This document shows, in pieces, positions 1-9,779 of a stretch of 64,000 nucleotides of DNA. This DNA comes from Gallibacterium genomosp. 3 (GTDB taxonomy: Bacteria; Pseudomonadota; Gammaproteobacteria; Enterobacterales; Pasteurellaceae), in the NCBI RefSeq assembly GCF_001678475.1, contig NZ_JTJR01000007.1, positions 1 through 64,000 on the forward strand. The letters run 5' to 3'. Positions within the stretch are counted from its first letter, which is position 1; the number at the start of each line of letters is the position of its first letter. The notes under the pieces are model-generated. The model worked only from the letters and a program-made list of their open reading frames with translations, searched no databases and was not told where the DNA came from. A program made the translations under genes and the position numbers.

Positions 1-9
1 TTTTGTCTA

Positions 10-867
10 CTACACCAATAATAAAATAATTGCTACAATCCCTAATCCAATACCAATAAGATTAATTTTATTCAGTTTTTCTTTAAAGCCAACTAAACCA
101 ATAATAGCCCCTAAAATCATTACCCCAATATTCATTCCTGCAAAGACTAATGATGGATTTTCGCTTAATTGTTGATGGGCCTTGATATAGAACAGAATAT
201 TAAGGAAGTTTAATGCGCCCAATAATAACCCAGCGAGCATACTTTTGCCTTGCCAGCGAGTTTTCGTAAAAATTAAATAGGCAAAGATAAAGCAGCCAGC
301 AATAACAAATGAAGTAAATAAGGCAAATGGAAACGCGACCCTGAATTTTGCAATTTGTTTAAATAAAATATCAATTACGCCATAACCAATCCAAACCAAA
401 AATAGCAGTAAGAACCCCTTAATACCACCTGCCGAGTTTTGTGAGCCACTTTTAAATACTAACGCGAATAATGCAAGAAAAGCAGAAATAATCGCAATGC
501 CTTTTTGTGTGGTGAGTGACTCATTAAAAAATAAGAAAGCGGCTAGAATTGGTAAAAATAGCGATAAGCGTTGTGCTGCATCAGCGCGAGCAATACCATT
601 AAATTCAACAGCTTTTGCCATAACTAAAAAAATTGTTGGCAATAAGAAACCGAGTAATAGAAAAATAGCACTATGTTCATTTTGGCGTAATGCATCGCTA
701 AATGATAAGCCCATAAAATCAGGTTGAAGAATAAAGTAAGTTAAACTGCCTGCCATAAGATAATTACAAGCAATAGCCTGCGAGATCACAATTTGTTGGC
801 TGCGTGCAATTTTCAAAAAAACACTCACCGCCACACTACAAAAAATGGCAATAAATAAAGATGACAT
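10..867 (-). CDS. EamA/DMT-family transporter
   Basis: Inner-membrane carrier of the drug/metabolite transporter type; the substrate cannot be told from sequence. The 285-residue protein is almost entirely hydrophobic, with about ten predicted membrane segments in the two-fold EamA-like layout and short polar loops. An upstream in-frame ATG at 888 exists, but only the ATG at 867 has a Shine-Dalgarno sequence (AGGA, about 7 bases away), so I start there. It is divergent from folC across about 100 bp. The stop codon lies 10 bases inside the window, so downstream neighbours are unseen. Confidence 0.75.
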   Translation of the reverse strand: MSSLFIAIFCSVAVSVFLKIARSQQIVISQAIACNYLMAGSLTYFILQPDFMGLSFSDALRQNEHSAIFLLLGFLLPTIFLVMAKAVEFNGIARADAAQRLSLFLPILAAFLFFNESLTTQKGIAIISAFLALFALVFKSGSQNSAGGIKGFLLLFLVWIGYGVIDILFKQIAKFRVAFPFALFTSFVIAGCFIFAYLIFTKTRWQGKSMLAGLLLGALNFLNILFYIKAHQQLSENPSLVFAGMNIGVMILGAIIGLVGFKEKLNKINLIGIGLGIVAIILLLV

Positions 868-964
868 ATTTTTTCCTATTAAATTCAAATTAGAGAATAA
901 ATTGACAGCTGGCGATTTTAGGCAATATTCACTATGATACGCAAGCAGAAACTAAGGATAATGT

Positions 965-2281
965 ATGATAAAACGTGATTTAACAGTAACAACACCACTA
1001 GCAGAGTGGTTAGAGTATTTAGAACATCTACACAATAAAAACATTGATATGGGATTGGAGCGAATTAAAAAAGTCGCTGCACAATTAAACTTATTACAAC
1101 CTAAAGCATTTGTGATTACTGTTGCTGGAACTAATGGAAAAGGTACAACGTGTCGTTTACTAGAAACCATATTATTAAAAGCAGGTTATCGTGTAGGTGT
1201 TTATTCATCGCCACATATTTTACGTTATAACGAGAGAGTAAGAATTCAAGGGCAAGATCTTGCAGATCAGGAACATACCGCTGCTTTTTCTGCGATTGAA
1301 TCTCAACGCACCGAGTCTTTAACCTATTTTGAGTTTAGTACATTAGTGGCATTATGGTTATTTGAACAAGCGAATTTAGATGTAATTATCTTAGAAGTTG
1401 GATTAGGTGGACGTTTAGATGCGACCAATATTATTGATACTAACTTAGCGATTATTACTTCTATTGATCTTGATCATATTGCTTTTTTAGGAGATACCCG
1501 AGAAAAAATTGGCTTTGAAAAGGCGGGAATTTGTCGTCCTCATACTCCGCTGGTTGTTGGTGAACCTGATTGTCCAAACTCAATTAAATCCTATGCCGAG
1601 AAATTAGCTTGCCCTACATTGTATCGAGGACAAGATTTTGATTATCAACAAAACGAAAATAGCTGGAATTGGCAATCTTCACAACAACCATGGCAGCAAC
1701 TACCTTTATGTCATATCCCGTTACAAAATGCGGCGACGGCATTAGCTGCCTTACAATTTCTTCCGTTTAAGATTGAAAAACAGGTAGTGGTGGATAGTCT
1801 GGCAACAGTAACATTGACGGGGCGTTTTCAACGTTTAACGACGGCACAACGACAACAATTAGCAACGCGATTCAAGCTTAATGAACAAACTATGCCGCAA
1901 ATTGTACTAGATGTTGGACACAATCCTCATGCTGCGCGCTATTTAGCAACACAATTACAACAAACAGAATATCAACATCTCTATGTGGTATGTGGAATTT
2001 TAAAGGATAAAGATGCAGCAGGGGTATTACAGCCATTATTACCATGTGTTTCTAAATGGACTTGTGTTCCTCTAGCGGGTGAGCGCGGACAGACTGGAGA
2101 AGTATTACAGCAAAAATTGAAAGTGATTGCCGGAAAAGAAGGTAAACACGTTAATTCAGAAGCAGTTGATTCAATGTTACAAAGTATAGAAAATGCGTTA
2201 AATCAGAGTAATAAAAATGATTTAATCTTGATTTTTGGCTCATTTCATACAGTAGCAGAGTTTTTAGCTTTGTTGGAATGA
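965..2281 (+). CDS. folC: Bifunctional dihydrofolate synthase / folylpolyglutamate synthase
   Basis: Cytoplasmic folate enzyme that joins glutamate to dihydropteroate and then extends the polyglutamate tail of tetrahydrofolates. The 438-residue length fits the bacterial FolC/Mur-ligase family (E. coli about 420). The ATP-binding loop GTNGKGT is at residues 55-61. The Mur-type central motifs follow (EVGLGGRLDATN near 140; SIDLDHIAFLG near 164) and the C-terminal LDVGHNPHA block is present. It is convergent with prs, with a hairpin between them. In E. coli folC sits beside accD/dedD; that context is absent here. Confidence 0.95.
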   Translation: MIKRDLTVTTPLAEWLEYLEHLHNKNIDMGLERIKKVAAQLNLLQPKAFVITVAGTNGKGTTCRLLETILLKAGYRVGVYSSPHILRYNERVRIQGQDLADQEHTAAFSAIESQRTESLTYFEFSTLVALWLFEQANLDVIILEVGLGGRLDATNIIDTNLAIITSIDLDHIAFLGDTREKIGFEKAGICRPHTPLVVGEPDCPNSIKSYAEKLACPTLYRGQDFDYQQNENSWNWQSSQQPWQQLPLCHIPLQNAATALAALQFLPFKIEKQVVVDSLATVTLTGRFQRLTTAQRQQLATRFKLNEQTMPQIVLDVGHNPHAARYLATQLQQTEYQHLYVVCGILKDKDAAGVLQPLLPCVSKWTCVPLAGERGQTGEVLQQKLKVIAGKEGKHVNSEAVDSMLQSIENALNQSNKNDLILIFGSFHTVAEFLALLE

Positions 2282-2299
2282 TTAATTAATGAAAGAGAG

Positions 2300-2336
2300 C
2301 AATGCTAAAAATAAACCCTGCTCTTTGGCAGGGTTA
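2300..2336 (-). terminator. Rho-independent terminator of the lolB-ispE-prs unit
   Basis: An 8-bp perfect GC-rich stem (arms 2314-2321 and 2328-2335, 6-base loop) lies 12 bases after the prs stop. On the minus strand it is followed by a T-rich tract, so it serves prs rather than folC. Confidence 0.8.
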
Positions 2337-2347
2337 AGAAAATTAAA

Positions 2348-3298
2348 TTAGTTATTAAACATTGCTGAAATAGACTCTTCATTGCTAATACGACGAATCG
2401 CTTCAGCTAACATACCAGATAAAGTTAAGACTCTTACTTTATTAAGTGCAATGATTTCTGGACGAAGTGGAATAGTATCAGTTACTACAATTTCATCTAA
2501 GGCTGGGCTTGCAATATTTTTAGCCGCAGAACCTGAGAATACCGCATGGGTTGCATAAGCAAATACACGTTTTGCACCACGTTCTTTTAATGCTTCTGCT
2601 GCTTTACATAATGTACCACCAGTATCGATCATATCATCAACTAAAATACAATCACGACCAGCAACATCACCAATAATATGCATTACTTGAGCAACATTAG
2701 CACGTGGACGGCGTTTATCAATAATTGCCATATCGGTATCATTTAATAATTTAGCGACCGCTCTCGCACGCACTACACCACCAATATCTGGAGAAACGAC
2801 GATTGGATTTTCTAAATCTTGTTTTTTCAAAATATCGTCAATTAAGACAGGAGAACCGAAAACGTTATCAACAGGTACATCAAAGAAACCTTGAATTTGT
2901 TCTGCGTGTAAGTCACAAGTTAAAACACGGTCAACGCCAACATTAGATAAAATATCTGCGACAACTTTTGCCGTAATTGGTACACGAGCAGAACGCACAC
3001 GACGATCTTGACGTGCATAACCGAAGTAAGGCACTACTGCAGTAATACGACCAGCAGAAGCACGACGTAATGCATCAATCATTACGACAAGTTCCATCAG
3101 GTTATCGTTGGTTGGTGCGCAAGTAGATTGAACAATAAATACATCGGAACCACGCACATTTTCATTAATTTGGACTTGGATTTCGCCATCGCTAAAACGG
3201 CCAACGATTGCATCACTAAGAGAAGTATAAAGACGTTCAGAAATTTTCTTTGCTAGTTCTGGTGTTGCGTTACCAGCAAACAGCTTAATGTCAGGCAT
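2348..3298 (-). CDS. prs: Ribose-phosphate pyrophosphokinase (PRPP synthetase)
   Basis: Makes phosphoribosyl pyrophosphate from ribose-5-phosphate and ATP, feeding purine, pyrimidine, NAD, histidine and tryptophan synthesis. At 316 residues it is one longer than E. coli Prs. Visible motifs are the flexible-loop YARQDRRVR segment near residue 97, the divalent-cation segment [12 protein letters not shown] near 128, and the PRPP-binding loop [11 protein letters not shown] near 220. It is the last gene of a leftward lolB-ispE-prs unit, the same order as in E. coli. I saw no PurR-like box in the short gap before it. Confidence 0.97.
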   Translation of the reverse strand: MPDIKLFAGNATPELAKKISERLYTSLSDAIVGRFSDGEIQVQINENVRGSDVFIVQSTCAPTNDNLMELVVMIDALRRASAGRITAVVPYFGYARQDRRVRSARVPITAKVVADILSNVGVDRVLTCDLHAEQIQGFFDVPVDNVFGSPVLIDDILKKQDLENPIVVSPDIGGVVRARAVAKLLNDTDMAIIDKRRPRANVAQVMHIIGDVAGRDCILVDDMIDTGGTLCKAAEALKERGAKRVFAYATHAVFSGSAAKNIASPALDEIVVTDTIPLRPEIIALNKVRVLTLSGMLAEAIRRISNEESISAMFNN

Positions 3299-3346
3299 TG
3301 TAAACCTCGGTTTTGGTGTTAAAGATCCAGATTGAAAAACAATCCA

Positions 3347-4225
3347 CTAAAAATATTTTTGTAATTGCTTAAGAGTAAGATATAAAGGCGACTCATTTAC
3401 CCCTTTGGCAACAAACCCTGATAAATGGGCTGGGCGTTGTTGAAATACAGCTAATGCACGCTCTTGAGAGTCAAATTCCGCAAAAATACACGCACCAGTT
3501 CCTGTTAAACGGGTCGGTGCATATTGTACCAACCACTGAATAGCTTGTTCAACCTCAGGATAGTGATCTCGCACAACTTTTTCGCAATCGTTTGTATAAT
3601 TTTCTGTAAGTAATACCGTAAGCGGTTTTTTCGGCGTTTGTCTTGGTAAATTGGGATCTTGGAAGATCTTTGCCGTAGAGATATCTACTGAAGGCTTTAT
3701 TACAACATAATATTTCTCTTGTGGTTGGCAATAGCTAATTTTCTCACCAACACCTTCAGCAAAAGCCGCTTTACCATGAATAAAAATAGGAACATCTGCA
3801 CCAAGTTGTAAGCCTAATTCAGCTAATGTTTCCAAGGGTAGGTGAGTTTGCCATAAAAAGTTTAATGCCACTAAGGTAGTTGCCGCATCAGAAGAACCAC
3901 CACCTACACCACCGCCCATAGGTAATCGTTTTTCTAATTGAATGGTAGCACCAAATTGGGTATTTGTAGTTTTTTGTAATAAGGTTGCAGCACGGTAAAT
4001 AAGATTCTGCTCCATAGCAACACCTACTAATTGATCGGCTAACTCAATCTTACCAGTGTTATTAATTGTAATGGTTAACCAATCACCATAATCTAAAAAT
4101 TGGAACAGTGTTTGTAACTCGTGATAACCATCAGCTCGACGATGATTAATATATAAAAAAAGATTTAATTTTCCTGGGCAAGGAAAGCGGAATGCTTTAC
4201 CCACAATAGAATCATTTACCGACAT
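3347..4225 (-). CDS. ispE: 4-diphosphocytidyl-2-C-methyl-D-erythritol kinase
   Basis: GHMP-family kinase of the MEP isoprenoid pathway; phosphorylates CDP-methylerythritol on its 2-hydroxyl. With the start chosen here it has 292 residues. It shows the substrate Lys in PGKLNLFL (residue 19), the glycine-rich GHMP loop PMGGGVGGGSSDA (about 102-114) and the LGADVPIF segment near 145 that carries the catalytic Asp. I use the ATG at 4225 because it overlaps the lolB stop as TGATG, typical of translational coupling; an ATG four codons upstream is possible. Confidence 0.95.
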   Translation of the reverse strand: MSVNDSIVGKAFRFPCPGKLNLFLYINHRRADGYHELQTLFQFLDYGDWLTITINNTGKIELADQLVGVAMEQNLIYRAATLLQKTTNTQFGATIQLEKRLPMGGGVGGGSSDAATTLVALNFLWQTHLPLETLAELGLQLGADVPIFIHGKAAFAEGVGEKISYCQPQEKYYVVIKPSVDISTAKIFQDPNLPRQTPKKPLTVLLTENYTNDCEKVVRDHYPEVEQAIQWLVQYAPTRLTGTGACIFAEFDSQERALAVFQQRPAHLSGFVAKGVNESPLYLTLKQLQKYF

Positions 4226-4854
4226 CAAAATTTCCATTCTTTAATTTGAATTTTTAGTTTTTTATCAGGACCACTAATCAATAAACTTTCTGGTAATTTA
4301 GGCGATAGGCTTTGGTTATAGCTCATATATTGGGCTTTCCAGTTTTCACCTTGCCATTGGTAATTGAAATGGCTTAATAGACCTTGTTGATTTACAACAT
4401 AAGTTTGCGTGTTACCTGGTACGCCTTTAATCCAATTAGGAAACTCTTCTACTGGGAAATCAAAACCGATTACATCTTGGAGTAGTTGATGAATATCCTT
4501 GTCAGCATAATAGTTACCTTTATTGTCGAAAATTACAGTATTAGACGGTGTTTTCTCAATAGTTAAGGTACTACGACTTAGCAAGGATGAAAAATAGAGA
4601 CGATAATGTTGTTCGCCAAGGTATTGCCAGTTAAAAGAAGATGAAAAACGTTTATTGTTGCCAATATAACCTAATTGACCATCAGCCGCATAATGTGAAA
4701 TTGCATTGACTGCTTGTTGATGTTGTTGCCAAATAGGACTGGTGTGTGGAAGTGTCACTTCTGGCGTACTAAATTGTTCTTGACTAGCACAACCAATAAA
4801 TAAAAGGGTCAAACTTGAAATAAGCGCAAGACGTAAAGGTGTTCTGTTAATCAC
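4225..4854 (-). CDS. lolB: Outer-membrane lipoprotein receptor LolB
   Basis: Accepts lipoproteins from LolA in the periplasm and inserts them into the outer membrane; its partner LolCDE is encoded at 14.9-18.1 kb. The protein has a hydrophobic signal sequence ending in a lipobox with the modified Cys at residue 22 (F-I-G-C, slightly off consensus at -3). The rest is the LolB beta-barrel domain. I start at the GTG at 4854, which has an AGGGAA ribosome site 6-7 bases upstream and gives 209 residues, the family size. A more distal ATG at 4914 would add an unlikely extension. Confidence 0.93.
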   Translation of the reverse strand: MINRTPLRLALISSLTLLFIGCASQEQFSTPEVTLPHTSPIWQQHQQAVNAISHYAADGQLGYIGNNKRFSSSFNWQYLGEQHYRLYFSSLLSRSTLTIEKTPSNTVIFDNKGNYYADKDIHQLLQDVIGFDFPVEEFPNWIKGVPGNTQTYVVNQQGLLSHFNYQWQGENWKAQYMSYNQSLSPKLPESLLISGPDKKLKIQIKEWKF

Positions 4855-4909
4855 AATAGATTCCCTATGTAATGAAAGAGAGGTTATTCTAATCAATATT
4901 GAAAGGGGA

Positions 4910-4947
4910 TTCAAAAGATAAAGAAAAGCCTCTTGTATAAGAGGCTT
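4910..4947 (-). terminator. Terminator downstream of grpE
   Basis: A 9-bp perfect stem with a 4-base loop (arms 4926-4934 and 4939-4947) lies 12 bases after the grpE stop. It is followed on the minus strand by a T-rich stretch, and separates grpE from lolB. Confidence 0.8.
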
Positions 4948-4959
4948 AGGTAAAAACGA

Positions 4960-5553
4960 TTAAGCTGCAATCATTACCATTGCTGGGCGAATAACACGAC
5001 CGTTTAATAAATAACCTTTTTGTAACACGGTAGTAATTTGATTTGTGGTAAAGCCCTCAGTTGGTTGCATTGAGATCGCCTGATGTAAATCTGGGTTAAA
5101 GGTTTCACCAACCACACCAACAGGTTCAATACCAAATTTAGCTACAGTAGAAATCAGATCTTTTAATGTGAGCTCAACACCATCAAATAACGCTTTTACG
5201 CTTTCATCTTCTGAAGTATTTGGGGTTGCTGCTGCACGTTCTAAGTTATCAATAACATTTAAAATTTCTTTTGCAAATTTTTCTAATCCAAATTTATGTG
5301 CTTTTTCTACATCAGCTTCTGTACGGCGGCGGATATTATCAATTTCAGCACGAGTTCTTAATAAAATATCTTGTTCTTTTTTTGCAGCTTCTTCTAATTG
5401 GCTTTCTAAATCTTGAATTTTTGCGAGTGCTTCAGTCAATGGATCAACCTCTGCATTGGCGGTTTCTACTTCTTGATTATTCTCAGTGACTTGTTCATTT
5501 AATTCTTCTTTATTTAGTACTTGTTCTTCAGTAGTTGTTTGCTGTTCAGACAT
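4960..5553 (-). CDS. grpE: Nucleotide exchange factor GrpE
   Basis: Releases ADP from DnaK in the heat-shock chaperone cycle. The 197 residues equal the E. coli length. An acidic, Gln/Glu-rich N-terminus precedes a long coiled-coil helix (about 45-95, with [14 protein letters not shown]), then the C-terminal wing with [16 protein letters not shown] and the closing [15 protein letters not shown] start at MSEQQ (5553), which has a GGAG site 6 bases upstream, rather than an ATG six codons earlier. It is divergent from nadK. I could not find a clear sigma-32 promoter upstream, unlike at hslV. Confidence 0.95.
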   Translation of the reverse strand: MSEQQTTTEEQVLNKEELNEQVTENNQEVETANAEVDPLTEALAKIQDLESQLEEAAKKEQDILLRTRAEIDNIRRRTEADVEKAHKFGLEKFAKEILNVIDNLERAAATPNTSEDESVKALFDGVELTLKDLISTVAKFGIEPVGVVGETFNPDLHQAISMQPTEGFTTNQITTVLQKGYLLNGRVIRPAMVMIAA

Positions 5554-5733
5554 AGTTTTCTCCAAAATCAAATAGATGCTTTAACGCGCGCTAGTTTAAC
5601 AAAAAAATACTATTGCCGCTAATTATTCACTTACAGAGTGTGATTAAGTCAAATTTATCGGCAAAAGTTGTGCTAATATATGACGCATTTCGTGCAATTC
5701 AAGGATTGAAATGTTATCAACTGGGTAATTGTT

Positions 5734-6654
5734 ATGCAAGAATTTAACACAAAGGAACATCGTCATTCACTGCATCGCTCATTTAGAACCATCGGCGTTG
5801 TGGGTAAACCACGCCATGATGATAGATTACAGATGCACCAAGATCTATTTATTTGGTTAAGACATCGTGGTTATCATTTTTTAGTCGAACCTGAAGTAGG
5901 TCTAGCTTTAGGTCTAGAATCGCGTTTTATTGCGACTTTAGATGAAATTGGTGAAGCTGCTGAATTAGTTATTGTGATTGGTGGTGATGGCAATATGCTA
6001 GGGAAAGCACGAGTTCTTTCACGGTATAACACTGCGTTAATTGGCATTAATCGAGGGAATTTAGGTTTTTTAACAGATATTGACCCAGATCAGGTGTATG
6101 AACAGCTATCAGCTTGTTTAGATCGTGGCGAATTCTTTGTAGAAGAACGTTTTTTACTTGATGTGTATGTAGAGCGAAATGGTGAAGTGATTTCATCAAA
6201 TCAAGCGATTAATGAGGTTGTTATTCATCCCGCAAAAATTGCACATATGATTGATTTTCAGGTTTATATCAATGATAAATTCTGCTTTTCACAACGTTCT
6301 GATGGATTAATTATTGCAACGCCAACAGGATCAACCGCTTATTCATTATCTGCTGGGGGGCCAATTTTAACGCCATTACTCAATGCGATTACCTTAGTAC
6401 CAATGTTCCCACACACTTTATCCTCCCGACCTTTAGTGGTAGATGGTGACAGCAAACTACATTTCCGTTTTGCGCAATATAATGTCAGACAACTGGAAGT
6501 AAGTTGTGATAGCCAGGTCAATATTCCATTCTGTATTGATGATGTTATTGTGGTGAAGAAAAGCGATTTACGAATGAAGTTGTTACATCTACAAGATTAC
6601 AACTATTACAACATTCTCAGTTCTAAATTAGGTTGGCTGAAAAAATTATTCTAA
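5734..6654 (+). CDS. nadK: NAD kinase
   Basis: Phosphorylates NAD to NADP. The 306-residue protein shows the NAD-kinase signature GGDGN at 83-87, the INEVVIHP segment near 157 and the [15 protein letters not shown] substrate loop near 196. The first 15-20 residues are poorly conserved and the start carries only a weak ribosome site, so a slightly later start is possible. The grpE/nadK/recN arrangement (grpE divergent, recN downstream) matches E. coli. Confidence 0.95.
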   Translation: MQEFNTKEHRHSLHRSFRTIGVVGKPRHDDRLQMHQDLFIWLRHRGYHFLVEPEVGLALGLESRFIATLDEIGEAAELVIVIGGDGNMLGKARVLSRYNTALIGINRGNLGFLTDIDPDQVYEQLSACLDRGEFFVEERFLLDVYVERNGEVISSNQAINEVVIHPAKIAHMIDFQVYINDKFCFSQRSDGLIIATPTGSTAYSLSAGGPILTPLLNAITLVPMFPHTLSSRPLVVDGDSKLHFRFAQYNVRQLEVSCDSQVNIPFCIDDVIVVKKSDLRMKLLHLQDYNYYNILSSKLGWLKKLF

Positions 6655-6672
6655 TGGAGATAAGAAATACTT

Positions 6673-6713
6673 TACTGTATAAAAAAACAGTATATACTGA
6701 TATTTATACAGTA
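6673..6713 (+). promoter_or_regulatory. LexA (SOS) operator region of recN
   Basis: A perfect LexA core (CTGT-N8-ACAG with an AT-rich spacer) occupies 6675-6690, inside a near-ideal 20-bp palindrome at 6673-6692. A second copy at 6695-6713 has both outer arms (TACTG and CAGTA) but a spacer one base short. Both lie just ahead of the recN ribosome site (GGAGG, 6716-6720). The E. coli recN promoter also carries multiple LexA boxes. Confidence 0.88.
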
Positions 6714-6726
6714 TTGGAGGTTTCTT

Positions 6727-8403
6727 ATGCTCACTCAATTACAAATCAATAATTTTGCTATTGTTAATCATCTTACGCTTGATTTTGCTCAAGGAATGTC
6801 AGTTGTTACGGGAGAAACCGGAGCAGGAAAATCGATTGCCCTTGATGCGTTAGAAGTATGTTTAGGGCAACGTGTTGAAAGTAGTATGTTACGTTCAGGT
6901 GAATCAAGAGCAGATGTGAGTGCAGTATTTTCTCTACAAGAAAACATAGAAGCACAACAATGGCTAAAAGCACATGAGTTAGATGATGAAGATTCTCCAG
7001 ATGAGTGTATTTTACGGCGAACTATTAGTGCTGATGGGCGTTCAAAAGGGTTTATCAATAATCAACCTGTCCCTGCGGCTCAATTACGAGAGTTAGGTGA
7101 TTTATTAGTACAAATTAGTGGACAACATTCATCTCAACGCTTGTTAAAACCGGATTATCAATTATCGCTGTTAGATGCATTTTGTCACAACCGTAGCTTG
7201 TTACAACAACTTGCAGAACAGTATCATTATTGGAAAAAACAACAAAAAAATCTTACTGAATTTCGTCAACAATGTGCAGAAAATGAAGCAAGAAAGCAGT
7301 TGTTGCATTATCAAATTGAGGAATTAAATGATTTTGCTTTAAAAGCAGGTGAGTTTGAAGAGCTCGATATGACACAAAAACGACTTGCTAATAGTGATCT
7401 ATTGACGAAGGGGTCTCAAGCGGTATTGCAATTATTAGCAGAAAATGAAACTGCTAATATTGAGAATTTATTAAGCAAAGCAGCACATTATGTTGATGAA
7501 TTGGTGGAAGCTGATGAGCAATTTCATAATGCGCAGCAGTTAATTCAACAAGCACAAATTCATATCCAAGAAGCGTTTTCCGAAATTCAACATTTGGCTT
7601 ATCGTATTGAGGATGATCCTGAATTATTAGCGCATACTGAAATTCGGATTAAGCAAGCACTGCAATTAGCGCAAAAACATCATGTAACAGTAACTGATCT
7701 TCCTTCCTATCATCAGCAATTAAAAAGAGAATATGAAACATTAGCAGAATATATTGAAGGTGAAGATCAGCTTGTTATGTTGGAACAGCAAGCTTACCAA
7801 GATGTTTTATCTGTTGCCCAGCAATTATCTGAACGTCGTCAGCAAGGTGCAATTTTATTAGCGAAATCAGTTACACAACAAATTAAACAACTTGCGATGG
7901 AGAATGCGGAGTTTGATATTCAATGTGTTGCAGATAAAGAAAAATTGTCTGTGAATGGATTTGACCAAATTACATTTATGTTAATGAGTAATTTAGGTGA
8001 AAGCGCACAGCCATTACATAAGAATGCTTCAGGTGGGGAGCTATCTCGTATTGCATTGGTATTACAAACTCTTACTTCTGATAAGAATGCAGTACCAACA
8101 ATTATTTTTGATGAAATTGATGTCGGAATTAGTGGTGCAACAGCTAATGTAGTTGGAAAATTATTGCGTTCACTTGGCGAGTCTGTACAGATTTTATGTA
8201 TTACCCACTTACCACAAGTTGCTTCGCATGGTCATCATCATTATAAAGTTGAGAAATTCTGTAGATCAGGTAAGACAGAAACAAAAGTGATGTTGCTAAA
8301 TAATGATGAAAGAGTGAAAGAGTTAGGGCGTTTATTAGGTGGCAGTGAAGTAACTCAAACTTCATTAGCAAATGCACAAGAACTATTAGCTTTAGCAAGT
8401 TGA
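6727..8403 (+). CDS. recN: DNA repair protein RecN
   Basis: SMC-like ATPase acting early in double-strand-break repair. The 558 residues match the family (E. coli 553). The Walker A GETGAGKS is at 29-36, two coiled-coil arms fill the middle (about 160-370), and the ABC signature (SGGELSRIALVLQ) and Walker B (IIFDEIDVGISG) are near 437 and 458. The start has a strong GGAGG site 6 bases upstream. It is expected to be DNA-damage inducible given the LexA operator directly in front. Confidence 0.97.
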   Translation: MLTQLQINNFAIVNHLTLDFAQGMSVVTGETGAGKSIALDALEVCLGQRVESSMLRSGESRADVSAVFSLQENIEAQQWLKAHELDDEDSPDECILRRTISADGRSKGFINNQPVPAAQLRELGDLLVQISGQHSSQRLLKPDYQLSLLDAFCHNRSLLQQLAEQYHYWKKQQKNLTEFRQQCAENEARKQLLHYQIEELNDFALKAGEFEELDMTQKRLANSDLLTKGSQAVLQLLAENETANIENLLSKAAHYVDELVEADEQFHNAQQLIQQAQIHIQEAFSEIQHLAYRIEDDPELLAHTEIRIKQALQLAQKHHVTVTDLPSYHQQLKREYETLAEYIEGEDQLVMLEQQAYQDVLSVAQQLSERRQQGAILLAKSVTQQIKQLAMENAEFDIQCVADKEKLSVNGFDQITFMLMSNLGESAQPLHKNASGGELSRIALVLQTLTSDKNAVPTIIFDEIDVGISGATANVVGKLLRSLGESVQILCITHLPQVASHGHHHYKVEKFCRSGKTETKVMLLNNDERVKELGRLLGGSEVTQTSLANAQELLALAS

Positions 8404-8409
8404 TTGTAG

Positions 8410-8446
8410 AAAAGCCATCTTATTTTGAAAAAATAAAATGGCTTTA
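8410..8446 (+). terminator. Hairpin after recN
   Basis: A stem of about 15 bp with one mismatch and a small loop (arms around 8411-8425 and 8431-8445) lies just after the recN stop and faces the tyrP 3' end. The trailing T-run is short, so termination efficiency is uncertain. Confidence 0.55.
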
Positions 8447-8493
8447 ATCTAGGTAACTGTCATCTTAGCTTAACATTGATGACAAATTGGTAT

Positions 8494-9702
8494 TTAACCA
8501 ACAACTGGTGGTAAGTAACCCGCACTAATTAAGAATGGAACATTCATAATGAGTAAACCTAATATTAATGCGATGAATAAACCAAAATTACCACCGATAA
8601 CTCGATAAGGTAAATCAGGATATTTTCTACGTAACATCCAAGCCATTCCTACCGGTAAGACTAAACCATAGAAAGTGAACATTTGTCCTGCATAAGTAAG
8701 AACTGCAAGGAAATCACGGTAAAAGAGTGCAATTAATAAAGTTGGTACGAAAGTTAGCAAACTAATACTAATTCGAGATGCATTAATATTAACTCGTTTT
8801 AATAAATCATCTAGACAATCTACTAAAGCAAGAGATACACCTAAGAAAGAAGTAATTAAGGCAAGAGCAGAGAAAGTACGTACAATCCAGCTAATAGTAT
8901 TACTACCAGTAGCATGATATGTCGCTTGGACTAATCCATTTAAAGTCGGATCGTTACGAATAATTTGGATAAATTGAACTTGTTCAAATACGCCGTGTGT
9001 CGCCATTTGCCATAAAATATAAGCGAATAAAGGAATAGCTGTACCACCAATAATTGCAATACGTAGGCGGCGAATATCACCATCTAAATAGTTATTAATA
9101 CTTGGAATAACAACATGGAAGCCAAAGGAAGTAAAAAAGACGGGGCTGGCTGAAATAATTAAAAAATGGTGGAGTGGCATAGCACCTAAATTTTCTAAGG
9201 TAACTTTAGGTAACATTAGAAAAAGTACAGTTGCAAAGGCAATTAATTTAGCAATAAAGAGTAAACGAGTGAAGCCATCAACTGCACCAGTGCCAATCGT
9301 TACGATAATGGCAAACACAACTACGAAAGTAATAATTGCTACGGTATTCGCGTGTTCACCGGCAAAGGTTAAAAATGGGGAAAATAAATCACCACCGCCT
9401 AAAGAGTACACGGTTAAAATGGCGTACATAAAAATGACTAAAGAGAGGGTAGCTAAAATACGACCGACCATACCAAAATGTTGTTCTGCTAATGTCGCAA
9501 TCCCTGCATCTTTGCGGTCTGCCTTTTGATAGACTTCAACAAAAAGTAAAGCACTATAAGAGAGTAATGCCCATAATAAAAAGAGCAAAATTAATGTGGT
9601 AATAAATCCCATTTCTGCAGAAGTTAGTGGCATTGCCAACATTCCGGCGCCAATGGTCGTTCCTGCAACAATTAAGGAACTCCCTAACGTTTTATTTTTC
9701 AT
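8494..9702 (-). CDS. tyrP: Tyrosine-specific transport protein
   Basis: Proton-coupled aromatic amino acid permease of the inner membrane (HAAAP/ArAAP family). The 402 residues match E. coli TyrP (403), with about eleven membrane segments. The N-terminal GSSLIVAGTTIGAGMLAMPL block is the hallmark of the TyrP/Mtr/TnaB group. TyrP rather than Mtr is favoured by overall resemblance and by the TyrR-like box 58 bases upstream of the start. Tryptophan specificity cannot be excluded from sequence alone. Confidence 0.85.
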   Translation of the reverse strand: MKNKTLGSSLIVAGTTIGAGMLAMPLTSAEMGFITTLILLFLLWALLSYSALLFVEVYQKADRKDAGIATLAEQHFGMVGRILATLSLVIFMYAILTVYSLGGGDLFSPFLTFAGEHANTVAIITFVVVFAIIVTIGTGAVDGFTRLLFIAKLIAFATVLFLMLPKVTLENLGAMPLHHFLIISASPVFFTSFGFHVVIPSINNYLDGDIRRLRIAIIGGTAIPLFAYILWQMATHGVFEQVQFIQIIRNDPTLNGLVQATYHATGSNTISWIVRTFSALALITSFLGVSLALVDCLDDLLKRVNINASRISISLLTFVPTLLIALFYRDFLAVLTYAGQMFTFYGLVLPVGMAWMLRRKYPDLPYRVIGGNFGLFIALILGLLIMNVPFLISAGYLPPVVG

Positions 9703-9752
9703 AATAAAATCTCGCTGATTGTGAATGACGGCGCAGATTTTATAGAAAAAGG

Positions 9753-9777
9753 TTTACAATGTAATCTATTTTTTACA
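9753..9777 (-). promoter_or_regulatory. TyrR-like box upstream of tyrP
   Basis: An 18-bp dyad at 9760-9777 reads on the gene strand TGTAAA-N6-ATTACA, one base off the strong TyrR consensus TGTAAA-N6-TTTACA. An extra half-site (TTTACA on the plus strand) abuts it at 9753-9758. It lies 58-75 bases before the tyrP start, a normal place for TyrR control. Confidence 0.65.
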
Positions 9778-9779
9778 GT

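Noticed and set aside
2755..2770. AGAGCGGTC on the minus strand as an Actinobacillus-type uptake sequence
   Set aside because: It differs from ACAAGCGGTC in the 5' part and falls inside conserved prs coding sequence; with no exact copies nearby it is most likely chance.
6789..7058. Antisense frames inside recN and other long genes
   Set aside because: They are on the opposite strand of well-conserved genes and show no independent start signals or recognisable domains; they reflect codon bias.
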